Under the pieces are notes generated by a model, which saw nothing but the letters and a program-made list of their open reading frames with translations, did no database searches and was not told where the DNA came from. Shown here piece after piece: positions 21,600-32,769 of a stretch of 64,000 nucleotides of DNA. Source of the DNA: Nematostella vectensis (taxonomy: Eukaryota > Cnidaria > Anthozoa > Actiniaria > Edwardsiidae); the NCBI RefSeq assembly GCF_932526225.1, contig NC_064044.1, positions 4,873,747-4,937,746 of the forward strand, given 5' to 3'. Every line of letters starts with the position of its first letter. The stretch's first letter is position 1. The translations under genes and the position numbers were made by a program.

Positions 21600-24500
21600 C
21601 TATATTTTGCAATGATTATTGCGTGATTTACTCCTATAAACCTTTTTTTCCTTTGGCTTATACCCATACAAAATTTCTTTAGGTGAAAGAAGAATCTCCA
21701 AACTAGACTTATCCCAGAACCATTTCAAGAAATGAGACCAAAATTCAATAGCCGTTCGGCATTTGGCAAAGATATGTTCTAGATTGTGCAGTTCATTGCA
21801 GAACTGGCAGTTTGGCGATTCAGAAAGACTCGTTTTGAATAAAAGAGAATTAGAGGGTAAAATATTGTGCACTATCTTGTACTGAAACACATTTAGAAAG
21901 GTTTCAGATGTGACTTTAAATGGTAAAGCATAAACATCTTCTAATTCGGTCAAAGGAACTCCAGAGTCTAATATTCGTTTTTCAGCGGTTGGGGCGGCGA
22001 AAGCTGCTGTCACAAGTAATTTTCGGTGTGCGGCGCATGTTAAGTTACCTAGTTCCAGGAGTGCCTTTTGGTTAAAAGCTTTAACCTCATCCATTGGTTG
22101 CTTGTCATCTGCCATCGCTGCTTTGTTGACGTAATGGGAAACAGCATTATACACTCCCATGATTGTAAGAAAATTTCAATCTAATTCGTGGGACGTTTGA
22201 AATTCTGAGATAGGAATCATTTCTCCTCTAGCAGAATAGAGATCGTGAATATATGTTATGCCTGCCTGATGCCATTTCCTATAGTACACAGTTTTGCCTC
22301 CTATCTTAATATTTTTATTATTCCATATTATGTCATTATACCATCTTCGGGATGGGCCAAACTGTTCTTCCGCTATATCTGCTATATTTGCCCAATATTT
22401 AAGAAAGACGGTATAGAAAGTGGGAATGACGTTATGACATTCTGTGCTTAAAAGTGAGACATCATAGTTACAAAAGAGCATGAAAGTCCCCCCGAATTTC
22501 TGCAGATAATGAAGAGGAATGATTTTCCATGGTGCTATAGAATCACTTAAAAAACGTTTGGCCCATGATAGTTTCAAAGACCTTTCAAAAGTATTGAAAT
22601 CAATCATGTTCAGGCCGCCGTGTTTTTTCTCTCCGATTAGTGTAGATCGCTTTATCTTGTGGGTCTTACCATTCCAAACAAAGTCAAAAATGATGCCATC
22701 TATTTTCTTACCAAACCCGGGCGGCGACACTAGTGAGGTCATTGAGCAAACAAGTTTTGACAAACCCAGAGTTTTAACAATATTTATCCTTCCAAGTAAT
22801 GTGAGATTTCTACCCTTCAAAGTATGCAGCAGCTTTTGTAGACTTTCCGCTTTGTCTTCAAAATTAAACTTGTCGTTCATTCCATTGCCGTACGAGAAAG
22901 CGCAACCAAGAGCTTTAATCGGATGCCTAGGCCAATTCACACCCAATGGAGTCTCGCGCTTCTCTTTATCGCGACCAAGCCATAGTGCGTCAGTTTTGGA
23001 TTTATTAATCTCTAAACCGGACACACGTTTAAACTTATTCAACGGTTCGAATAATTTCTCGCCGGAGCATGCGTCTTTCAAAAAGACAGTCAAATCGTCT
23101 GCGTATATAGAATATTTAATCTCATTTTTGTTGACAGTAATTCCTTTAATATTAGGGTCGTGCTGTATTGCGCAAACAAGTAGCTCGATGGCTACTGCAA
23201 AAAGAATTCCTGATAGCGGGCAACCTTGTCTGACACCTCTTTGTACAGAAAAAAACTCGGACGCAATCCCATTATTTATAATACAACTTGATGTCTGGTT
23301 GTAAAATACCGAAAAGCACTTAACAACATCAGGGCCAAAGTTCATCGCCTCTAAAGCTTTGCGCAAAAATGACCACTCGACGCTACCGAATGCTTTTTTA
23401 AAATCGATAAAAAGCGCAATTCCTGAAAGCTTTTATTGATCAGTATAATAAAGGATATCATTGATTAATCGAATATTTTCGCCAATAAATCTGCCTTCAA
23501 TATAACCCGTTTGGTTTGGTCGAATAATAGCAGGAAGCACCTTTTTTATTCTTTGGGCTATAGCAGCGGTCGCTATTTTATAATCGGTGTTTAGTAGTGT
23601 TACCGGCCGCCAATTCTCTAATTTTTTCTTGTTCTTATCTTTCTTTGGAATGAGAGATATGACGCCTCTTCTCTTTTCGACGGACATTTTGCCGGTTCGA
23701 AATGCATGATTAAAACTTTCCACAAGGGGAGAATTAATTTGATTCCAACAAAATCGGTAACATTCATACGACAAGCCATCAGACCCAGGGTGTTTTATTA
23801 TTTTGGGTGTTTTTCAAAACTTCAAGACACTCTTCCGGAGAAAGTAGACCGCTCTCGCCCTGTAGTCTCTCTAGTTTTCTTAAATTCTCATTGGTGTGAA
23901 AGATATCCAAATCGTCTGGCAAGTTGGACTTGTCTAGGGACGATTTGAACAGAGTTTTATAAAAATTTCTAAAATTTCCTTTTCCTCAGAAACAATTGTG
24001 CCATCGTTCAATTCTATTGTTTGTATCCATTTACCAGTGTAGTTTTTCTTTTCTAAGTTTAAAAAATATTTCGAGTTTTTTCCCCCTCTTCATACCAATG
24101 ACTTTTACTGCGTATGATACATCCTCTTGTTTTCTCTTCTAAGATATTATCTAATTTTTGTTTCTGAGCATAATATTTAGAGGTGTTTTCTTGTGTTGGA
24201 GCTTGTTCAGCTATTCTTTGTAAACTATTTACGTTTCTTATGAGATCTAACTCTTTGTTTCTGCAGTCTTTCCTTTTGCGTTTGCTGTACTGTATACATA
24301 AAGATCTTATTTACATTTTCAACATTTCCCACTGTAGTCCTTTATCATAGTGAGGTTCGGTGTATTTTTGCTTAAAAACCGAGATCTTTTCTCGCATCTT
24401 TTCACCAAAGGATTCATCTTTTAACAACGCGTTGTTAAACTTCCAAAATCCAGGGCCTCGTTTCTTTGCGGGGTCCCTTTCGAGACTCAAACAAATAGCA

Positions 24501-25201
24501 GAATGGTCCGGAGATGCGGCATCAATAAATTTACACTCTCTAACCTCATTTAAAAAGTGATTCTGATATTTGCCAGTAGTCAATGCGACTTTGCCGTGTA
24601 AATGATTTGTTTCTCCAAGTATACGTTGCTTCGTCGGGATTTATATGTCGAAAGGGGTCTTTTAATGAAGTGGACAGTTGTTAAGATCTGATTGCTTTGA
24701 TAACACTTTTTTGTTTTGTTTGTACTTTCCCCAGTTGGACCCAAATCTATCTAGCTGAGATAGCGCGCAATTTGCATCTCCGCCAACTATCAGATTGGAT
24801 GACTGTGCATCTTTTAGTACCTTTGCAATTTTGTCATAGAAGTCACACTGTTGTTTGTTATCGTTCGGTGCATACATGTTCAGGATCGTAAAATCTTCTC
24901 CATCTAGAGATACCTCTAACAATATAAAACGGCCGTTTGGGTCAGAGAAACTCGATTTGACAATAATGTCAAGTTTCGGATTGAAAAGGATCATTACTCC
25001 TTTTGAGTGCGTGGTGTCGTGACTGAAGAAGCAATTAGCGCCCCACTCCGCATTCCAGTAAGACTCATTATGTTTTGAAGAAAATGTTTCTTGTAAAAAA
25101 TATATATCCTTTCTCTGTAAATGAAGCCATCTGAAAACTTTCCTGCGTTTCCTTGACATATTTAGCCCTCTTATGTTTAATGACAGTAAATTTAGAATCA
25201 T
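21600..25201 (-). pseudogene. LINE ORF2: endonuclease / reverse transcriptase, broken
   Basis: APE endonuclease begins at ATG 25201 (ILNLLSLNIRGLNMSRKRRK) with catalytic-type motifs YFLQET, GGDANCAL and, after a break, PDHSAICL near 24510. Reverse transcriptase follows: SLIPKKDKN and NWRPVTLLNTDYKIA (~23650), GYIEGRF, ALFIDFKKAFGSVEW (~23400), RGVRQGCPLSG (~23240) and the catalytic YADDLTVFL (~23105). The C-terminal part contains LPFKVTSETFLNVFQYKIVH and a Cys-His cluster (CQFCNELHNLEHIFAKC) before the stop at 21600. Main breaks lie near 24620, 23800-24310, 23430 and 22170. Motif order and GLEINKSKTDALWLG wording point to the Tx1/L1 group rather than CR1 or RTE. Confidence 0.85.
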
Positions 25202-25639
25202 CGCGACGATTTATAAATAGTTTTGCATCTTTGGCCCAAAATAGTAACCAGGAAAAACGCGTGGATAATAATATTCCTTCAAAGCAGAAGTCTGCAGAAC
25301 ACGAAACATACAAAGACAATACAGACACTAAACATAGAACACATGTAAATACAAACACATAAATATCAATTTTAGTAGGTCGGACAAAAATTGTCATTGA
25401 CCCAGCATTTCGGCTTTTCCATAGCTTATTTGACGGCGGCTCATTATATTGATCAGCCCTATACTAATAATGTTCATCAGTCTTTGAAAACAAAAATACA
25501 AGTCCAAATAGGGAAAAATAAATCTAGTCCATTGAGCGTAAATATGTTATTTAAAGTCCTTTCAACGAATATACCTCCAAACTTTATCTGTGACCTGGTA
25601 CTTGACGGCTGCTGGAACCGACCACATCGTTTAGCCTCT

Positions 25640-26312
25640 CATGTTTGGTGCTTGTCTCGAAGCCTTCCATAATTGCTTTCGTTATTTTTGTACCGCTTCC
25701 GTCACGTCGTCAGTGATGAAAATTCGCTCTTTCTTGTCCCTCTTCTTTAGCTCCTTCCCTTTAAGTGTTGTAGCGCCTGCCATTAGAACATTCCGCTTAT
25801 CACTCTCTAGCAAAATTCGGAAGAATATCGGCCTTGCGGATCCGTCATGGCGTTTCTTGTTGGGAGACCTATGCGCACGCTCTAATTCGATAGGTTGCTG
25901 TATTTCTAGCTCGTTCCTGAGGAACTTCTGGACGAAATCAATGGCTGAAGGTGAATTTTTTTTCCGCCTCTTCCGGAACGTTGTGAATGATAATATTATT
26001 TCGACGCGACCTGTTCTCGAGACCTTAAACTCTGGTCAGTAGTGGGTCTGTCGTCTCTCTCGTTGCTACGGTCTCTAACCTTTCTGTTATTTCAGCGACA
26101 TCCTCCTCTATGCTGCCCACCCCCGTTTCAAGGTCGGTTAGGCCATCTTTGAATTTTTCACACTCGATTTTCATGTTGTTTACGTCTTTTCTAAGTTCTT
26201 CGAGGCAGGCAACGCTGTTCTCTATCACTCTCACCCGTTTCTCTATTCTTTCCAGCGTGTCGCATATTTTCTGTAAAACACTTTCAGTTGCGCCAGAAGC
26301 CATTTTCAACAA
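25640..26312 (-). pseudogene. LINE ORF1-like protein, broken
   Basis: Begins at ~26312 (MLKMASGATESVLQKICDTL) with a heptad-rich coiled coil (RVRVIENSVACLEELRKDVN ...). After a frame change near 26030 the - strand reads LENRSRRNNIIIHNVPEEAE, a typical RRM-type start of L1 ORF1 proteins. After a further shift come FVQKFLRNELEIQQPIELER and AHRSPNKKRHDGSARPIFF. The order coiled coil, RRM, C-terminal domain matches L1/Tx1 ORF1p, an RNA chaperone. At least two frameshifts. Confidence 0.75.
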
Positions 26313-26320
26313 TATAGGAA

Positions 26321-27611
26321 ACTCTATGTTCGGTGCCAGCAGGTTTTTAACTCTGAGCGCCTTTGAAAAGAAAAAAAATACTCAAGAAAGCCGGAGCCGT
26401 CGAAAAGCGTAACTACTCTTCGGCTGCCATATGCTTGTTCATTATTAAGTAAGCAGCTACTAGCCCCAAAAATGTTTCCATATATTAAGTATGGATAAAT
26501 GAGAGGAAAATAAAGTGAGTGCGTAGGTAAAAATTTACTTACAAATCTTATGCTTTCACGTGCTTTTGGCGATCTTTTGGCAAATATAGTCAATCAAGCA
26601 AATTTCTATTTAGTTTTGTCTGTGCAAAGTGCTCAAAGAATATGTACACTCGTTTTTAGAGCGATTTATTATTTTATTTATAGTTGATAAGTTATCTGAA
26701 GATTTAAGAGAGAATTCAACATCGAGCTGCCAATGGTAAAAAACTTTGTTCAAAGGAAGATTTCCATAATTAGTTTTGGAAATATTTCATATTAAATCGA
26801 TACTGAATTTATCAATAGCTAATTTTTACTTTAGTAATTTGTTGCTATGCTGAGTGGCCAATGATATATATCCACATCATCTTGTGTAAATCGCTCAACA
26901 CTCAGAGTTCTCATAAAACAAAATGTCTGAAAGGCTATATAGTAATGATGAAAGTATACCCACATAATGATGTAATCGATATAAATGAACCTGGTGCATA
27001 GGGTTTGTGCATCTCATAAGCCGCTAAAAAAGACACCCTGTGTCCCGCCCGATTGTTTTATTTTTCATGCAAAATCACATTTAATACAGCTCATGGGGGC
27101 GTTATAGGGGGACCACATTTAAAACTCGCTCTCAAGCGTCTTCTATCACGGTCCCGAGCTCTGTTAGCTGACACCTTTTCATCCTAAAAGGTGAGAAAGC
27201 AAAGAAAGTATGTATTTTCATCGGCTGATTTGGTAGTATCCCGCTCAGCCGTTCGTAGTGTCGCTAAGATCGACGACTCTGTGCAGGAGGCAACTGCCTT
27301 AGGATGGAAAACTATTGCTTCGTTAATGTGCAGATTATGTTTCTTTTATTTTTAATAACTTTAAATAATAGAATCAAGATGCGGTAACGGTGTCTCTTTC
27401 AGAGGTGCCACTGGAAAAGCGTGTTTACAAATAGTTGCCTGTATAGTCTTGCAAAATCCTTTTTTTAGAGAAATCACCAACGCGGGGACAAAACTGTAGA
27501 GAACATTATTGAAAAGGCACTTACCTATACCTTAACGACGACTTTTATGTCTTTCCTCCCCCTCCCCCCCCCCCCCCTCTCACCAAACAATGTTGTCTAC
27601 GTTCGCCTTTT
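26321..27611. other. Non-coding interval
   Basis: AT-rich sequence with no supported gene. About 27170-27240 carries a short stretch (aagaaagtatgtattttcat+cggctgatttgg) similar to ~1215-1250, probably part of an old dispersed repeat. A C-run lies at ~27562-27575. Confidence 0.5.
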
Positions 27612-28064
27612 AAGGTGATGTTACACGCGTCATCGTTTTTTTCGCGCAACATGCTGCACGAAAAAACGATTGCCGTGAGTAGGCTGTTCTCGGCACTATT
27701 TTAGCGCAATTTGGGTTTGGGAGCACTATCTGGTACCCCTAGCCGTGAGTTCCGCCTCGTTTTTCACGCAACATTCTGTTTTGCAGCATGTTGCAGGATT
27801 TTGAATCAGGATCAAAATCTTGCAACAAAAAATGACGAATTATGAAAAAATCGATCCGTGTAACATCACGTCGTCGTTTTTTTGTGCAACAAAACCCAAT
27901 CCATCTTGTTTAGGGCATGCAAACATGGTCGTGTCAACAAAATCTGGGCGCGCAGAGCCCACAAACGATGTTGCAAAATTATCCCGCGTAACATGTACCC
28001 CTAGAATGGTGGCGTTTGTTGCGAGAAAAAACGATGTTGCAAACGACGCGTGTAACATCACCTT
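27612..28064. mobile_element. MITE with aaggtgatgttacacgcgtc termini
   Basis: A 453-bp element bounded by aaggtgatgttacacgcgtc and its inverse gacgcgtgtaacatcacctt. Internal segments repeat tgtaacatcacg and cgtttttt..gcaacat in both directions, giving nested hairpins. No intact coding frame. Confidence 0.75.
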
Positions 28065-28169
28065 TATTTACGGACATTTTAAAACCAACATTGTCCAGGA
28101 AAGGGGCGGGGGGGAAGGGGGACGTAAAATTTGGAGGAGAGAAGTTGATAAGCAGTAAAACGGCCAATA

Positions 28170-28815
28170 TTCTCTACTAGTTTTGTCCCCCGTTGTAGGC
28201 TCTAGATCCCTTCACCTCCACTCTAAAAGCCGGGCAGTCATTGTAAACAGTGGGGATGAACCTTGCGTTGGTTGGCGAGGGAGTTGTTTTAGGGGAATCT
28301 AAGCTATAGATCCGTACACCTCCACTCTAAACGCCGGATAAGAATTGTAGGCAGTAGGGGTGAACCGGATAAACCGTGCGTTGGTCGGGTTGGCGAGGGA
28401 GTTGCTTTTCACGTCTGGCTCGTTCACGTTCCCTATGAATACTTGGAAGTAAATAGTTTCAGTATAAATCATGCACTGATCTCAGGCATCTTTTGCTTTT
28501 ACTTTTGGTGTTCCGTATTAGCATTGCTGTACATGTTGGCACTGCTTTCGAGGCCGATAGCGGTATTTCTGCAGGTTGTGATGTCTACAAGAAATACACA
28601 AGAAACGTCGATTACTATAAGGACAAAGGGAATTGTAATTTTTGATCAGGATATCGGCATGGACATTGTTGTAGCTGATGATGCAGCTGAACAGCGGTAA
28701 AAGCAAGAGTGATAGTGAATAGAGATAGTGAAGAGAATTGTAATTTTTGATCAGGATATCGGCATGGACATTGTTGTAGCTGATGATGCAGCTGAACAGC
28801 GGTAAAAGTGACATA
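28170..28815. repeat. Two local direct duplications
   Basis: An imperfect ~120-bp duplication occurs at 28196-28290 and 28300-28405 (cacctccactctaaa, gccgg, gttggcgagggagttg in both). A second, nearly exact duplication of ~72 bp (aattgtaatttttgatcagg+atatcggcatgg...gaacagcggtaaaag) is at 28631-28703 and 28736-28806, 104 bp apart. No gene could be supported here. Confidence 0.7.
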
Positions 28816-31280
28816 TGGTAGTGATGTTAATGATGTTAACGTTTTACAAGGTTGATAATTTATGGTATTTTAAAGCAAATTGAGAACTGCCCAAATTTAG
28901 CAGCATTTTATTGTGGAAAATTTCTAAGTGGCAATAAAATTACGATTTTATATGTACATAGACACCAGAAAACATTCAATACCGACAACAAAGCTCAACT
29001 CAGATTGGCTTGCCCTTTAATTAATCCACCACCCCTAGATTTTAATCAAAATAACAAGGCCTTTTTAGCATTGTGCTGCGCGATACACCAGTGGATTGGA
29101 TCACATATATGCCATTTCTAGCAAGTGAATATCTTTAACCTAGAAAATAGATTTTTTTTTACTAGGACATGACTGGACTCATTAATAGAGATGATATGCA
29201 TAGCTTTTTTTATAAAAAAAAAAATGCCCTAATAACATCAGATTTAGGCAAGGTTTTGTGATAAGATTACTTTGACGTTAAATATACAGGAAACGTATCA
29301 AAAGTGGGTTGACACTGCTGCTTTGAATTTATAAAGGCAAATATTTGTATGGAATGTGGGCTTCCTGTGGTTTCCCCAATGGTTTTAACATAAAAATTAT
29401 CTGTAAGAATATCAGCTATAACTTAATGAGGCTTGTTTGTCTATCAAGCAGAATTTGCTACACTGCTGTATGGACCTAAGCTTGCCAAAAAGGCATCGTT
29501 CTCAGGCAGTGAGGCAAGCATATTGTTTAGGGTGTGAAGGTACATTGACCCCTCAACCGGCCTGTACCGGTAATGCTATCACCAAGGCAACTACTCCTAA
29601 GCCAAATAATAGCACAGGTTCTTTGACAAATTTCAACTCGAACAAGCAAAGAAAAGCAGAATCACTTCTCTTAACAAAATGCTCAAAATACCACACAAAG
29701 GAGAGAAATCAGCAAACACAACTCAAGACACAAAGAGATACCTTTATTCTGATCCTTCAGGTTCATTTCCATGGCCTCAAAAAACAATGTCTACTCCTTG
29801 AAGGCTGTAAAACCACTTGGATGCCATTGCGGATTGCAAAGCATCCTGGGAGATCCAGGGAAAAATTTACGAGGGGAGGGCCAGTCAACACTCCTCTCCC
29901 CAAAGTCAGATGTTTTTTCACCCCAAAGCCAAACAAATCAGAATAGCAGTCTAAGCAATTTTGGAATCAATTTGGTTTTAGAAAAGACAGCATTTAGGAG
30001 AGCTGTGGTGATTCATAAGGAAATTATTTTCTTATCCAGGCAAAGCCAAACAAGAAAAAATCACATAAATCCACCTTTGCTTGCAAATATCCATAAGCAC
30101 TCAATTATGCCCCAATAGACTTCATGATTTCCTAGGACACTCTCCAAATATGCTCATAGCTGTATTTTTGATGAAAAATACAAGCAACCATCAACTTACG
30201 CTGGCTTCAGCACAACGACGAGGGATTAAAAGTGGGGACCGCAAAGCACTGTTGGAAAGCTAGGATATCACTGACTAGGTTCAGCGGTGTTTGACTTGGA
30301 CGGGCTGTATAAAACTCAGAATAGGGGGGGGGGTATCTGTTTTCAGTCTGGTTTTTTTGTAAATTCAGCTAAAAATAGCTGAATATATATAGAATATATA
30401 GAATAATTTGAACTCAGTAGGTCGACAATTCACTGGGTTATCTGAATAAATTTAAAACTGTCGGACATTTAGTCCATTGAGGACCTTTCCCTACTGTCGG
30501 GCATATAGCCACTGCGAAACAAATTGGTAATGTACTGCACTGTTGGTGGACTAAAAAAAGTTTGGACCGATGGCTACCCTCCTGTCAGTTTAGGGATTTC
30601 CACTCTCTTTCGTTCAGAGCTCAATCACTTGTACTTGATCACTAGAGATATCTTGAGATTCGCGTTTCCGCGAGAACCAGGGGCACAGCCACACCCTTAC
30701 CGGTTAATTCCTTGTAATATTTAAAAATATTGAGGGGGGAGGGGTACGTGCCTCAAGGTGCCAAACCCCCTGCTACAACCATGTTTTTTTTTTTTGGAAA
30801 ATTAAGTCGTACAAATAAAGAGAAAACTTTTAATGCTTGCATAGTTGGTTTTGTCTTACATTTAGGAAGGCGATGCATTATGATAAGTCATTTTGGTTCT
30901 GATCGGTATACAAAGATGTTGCAGGTCGCAAGTCTTGATTGCGAACACACACACACAAAAAAACAATCTAGACTCGGAAACAAAAACCACAGTGTTCGTA
31001 TGACGGAAAACGTTATGTTGCATGTGAAATGTAAAAGTGATTATGGTATATAGTTCCAAAATGTCCCCTAATTATAATATGAGTGCTTAGAAGAAAGAAT
31101 GTTGTTAATGTGTATGTTTTTTTTTTCTGGCTTGATACGATATTTTTTTTTATTAACATTGCTTTTAGTTTTTCGTATTTTCAGGTCGTGGTTATACACT
31201 CTTTTTTTATAAGAACCCTTTTTTTATAAGAACGTCTAGCCTGAGATTTCACCAAATTTTAAGAACATGCTAATAACATG
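28816..31280. other. Non-coding interval
   Basis: Scattered short open frames (up to ~170 codons near 29437-29946) have no recognisable domain, no splice context and biased, repeat-like composition. I could not support a gene. A G run occurs at ~30306. Confidence 0.45.
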
Positions 31281-31289
31281 CCGAGCCTC

Positions 31290-31575
31290 ACGAAGTGAAA
31301 TCTATTGAAGAGAATCTTCAGGTAGAAGAAATAGATACTAAGAAGAAAACGCTTAAGCGTACGGTTAAGCTGATTGAAAGACGTCAGAAGTTAATCAAAC
31401 TCGCCGATAAGAGCGAGGCTGGTTGGCTAGCGGTGGAAGAATATGAAAGCGACGAACAGGCGGAAGATTCAGCTGATGAAAAAAGGATTAGGTAAGCCCA
31501 GAACAGCGCTGCTCGGAAGAAAAACCAAATTGGAAAGGCATTGGTATCTGGTGCTGCTCGCACTAGTGGTGTAAG
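31290..31575 (+). pseudogene. Charged coiled-coil coding remnant, unknown
   Basis: The + strand reads VKSIEENLQVEEIDTKKKTL, then KRTVKLIERRQKLIKLADKS, EAGWLAVEEYESDEQAEDSA and DEKRIR. A stop (TAA at ~31494) is followed in the same frame by AQNSAARKKNQIGKALVSGA. The Lys/Glu-rich helix and GW-x-x-V-x-EY-x-x-D-x-x-A-x-DS-x-DEKR pattern is reminiscent of short ORFs carried by cnidarian retroelements, but I cannot name the family. The in-frame stop suggests a relic, or a splice donor AGG|TAAG is misread. Low certainty. Confidence 0.35.
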
Positions 31576-31579
31576 ACAA

Positions 31580-32769
31580 ATTGCTTTTTTGAGGTTTGTG
31601 TTTATCTTTGTTTTACCTTATCTTTCTTTGTGAGATCCAGGTTGTACATACGCGATACAACTTTCTATATAAATGGTGTGTGTGTTGTCATTTAGCAGGT
31701 GGTTAGAAAATAATTTTCTTTCGGATGAGCCGGCGAAGTAGAATGAAATTATATCTAAACCATGCGTTGGTGACCATCAAGTCGGAGTGTGGCCTGGATT
31801 TGATGACGGAAGGTGAGGGGGGGGGGGGGGGGGGGCAGTTATTTGAAATAACATTTGCAAACAATGCTGTTATGAAAATACGTTTCTTCTGTTTTAAGGC
31901 AAGAATTTGAGGATAAATAACATAAAATAAATAACGTGATATTGGGTAATTTTTGTGCACTTTAATCAATAGAATCAAACTGCAAGATGTTATAATACAA
32001 TTCGATTAGTGTTCATTACGGCTAGTTTTTTGTGGGTGCCGAGAATACGAGAGAAATCAAAATTACAAATGACATTTACTTACAATTGGTAACAATATTA
32101 CAATATTCTCAATAATTACAATATTCTCATGTCGGACATTACTTGATGCCAATATACCTGGCCCTCAATGTCGGGTGCATTAAATATAGGTTTAAGTTTT
32201 TTTACTTCGCCAAGATTGCACTTGTGGTTTTCATCGATGCTATATTCTGTATGTTTGACTAAGTGAAAAGTGCTGGACTTAGAAGCCGACATTTTGGCAT
32301 CTTTGGGGCTATACATGGCCAATTAGAAGTGTGATTTGACTTTAAAAAACATCGCTTCTTGCCTTCATTGATTCAATAGCACTGGTCGTTTGATAAGAGC
32401 CCATAGTTATCTATACTACGATTATCCATGTATCCAAATCAAAGTATTGTGCGTTCTTATTGACTATTCATACTATGTTAATTTATTATGTTTTACATCC
32501 ACTCTTTAAATTTAAAACACAGAGTTCATAACACTTTTCAAGAAATACCAATGGAAAATATTGCAATATAACAACGTTGTAGCTAACTGGGGCAAGTAGC
32601 GATCTACGGGAGGGGGAAGGGGGGGGGGGGGGGTTAGGGGTTTTTTAACCCCCCACCCCCTTTGGGCTGCCTTTTCTTATTGTTCTCATTGTGTCTGTTT
32701 GTACCAAAATCGTTACGAAAATTTTTGGGTCAAACCCTGTAGTGCCCTTTTATTCCCCTAACACCTAGA
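31580..32769. other. Intergenic interval downstream of gene B
   Basis: Contains a G run at ~31817-31836 and another at ~32617-32633 next to ccccccacccc. A 68-codon - strand frame at 32322-32116 (start MAMYSPKDAKMSASKSSTFH) resembles nothing I know and is not called as a gene. Otherwise nothing is seen. Confidence 0.4.

Larger units (their letters stand above)
21100..26320 (-). mobile_element. Degenerate Tx1/L1-type non-LTR retrotransposon
   Basis: Reading on the - strand: an ORF1-like coiled coil and RNA-binding region (26312-25640), then an ORF2 with AP endonuclease, reverse transcriptase and C-terminal region (25201-21600), then a T-rich (A-rich on the element strand) 3' region at 21140-21330. 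Several frameshifts and stops break both ORFs, so the copy is dead. Element ends were not found exactly; no target-site duplication was identified. Confidence 0.85.

Noticed and set aside
22519-23304. 261-codon + strand ORF
   Set aside because: Antisense to the LINE reverse transcriptase, whose YADD and other motifs are on the - strand.
29437-30263. Possible + strand gene (169- and 115-codon frames)
   Set aside because: No domain, no consistent splice sites, and low-complexity Lys/Gln/Asn-rich composition; support too weak.
32116-32322. 68-codon - strand frame with a possible GTATAT donor
   Set aside because: Could be a first exon, but no partner exon or known family was recognised.
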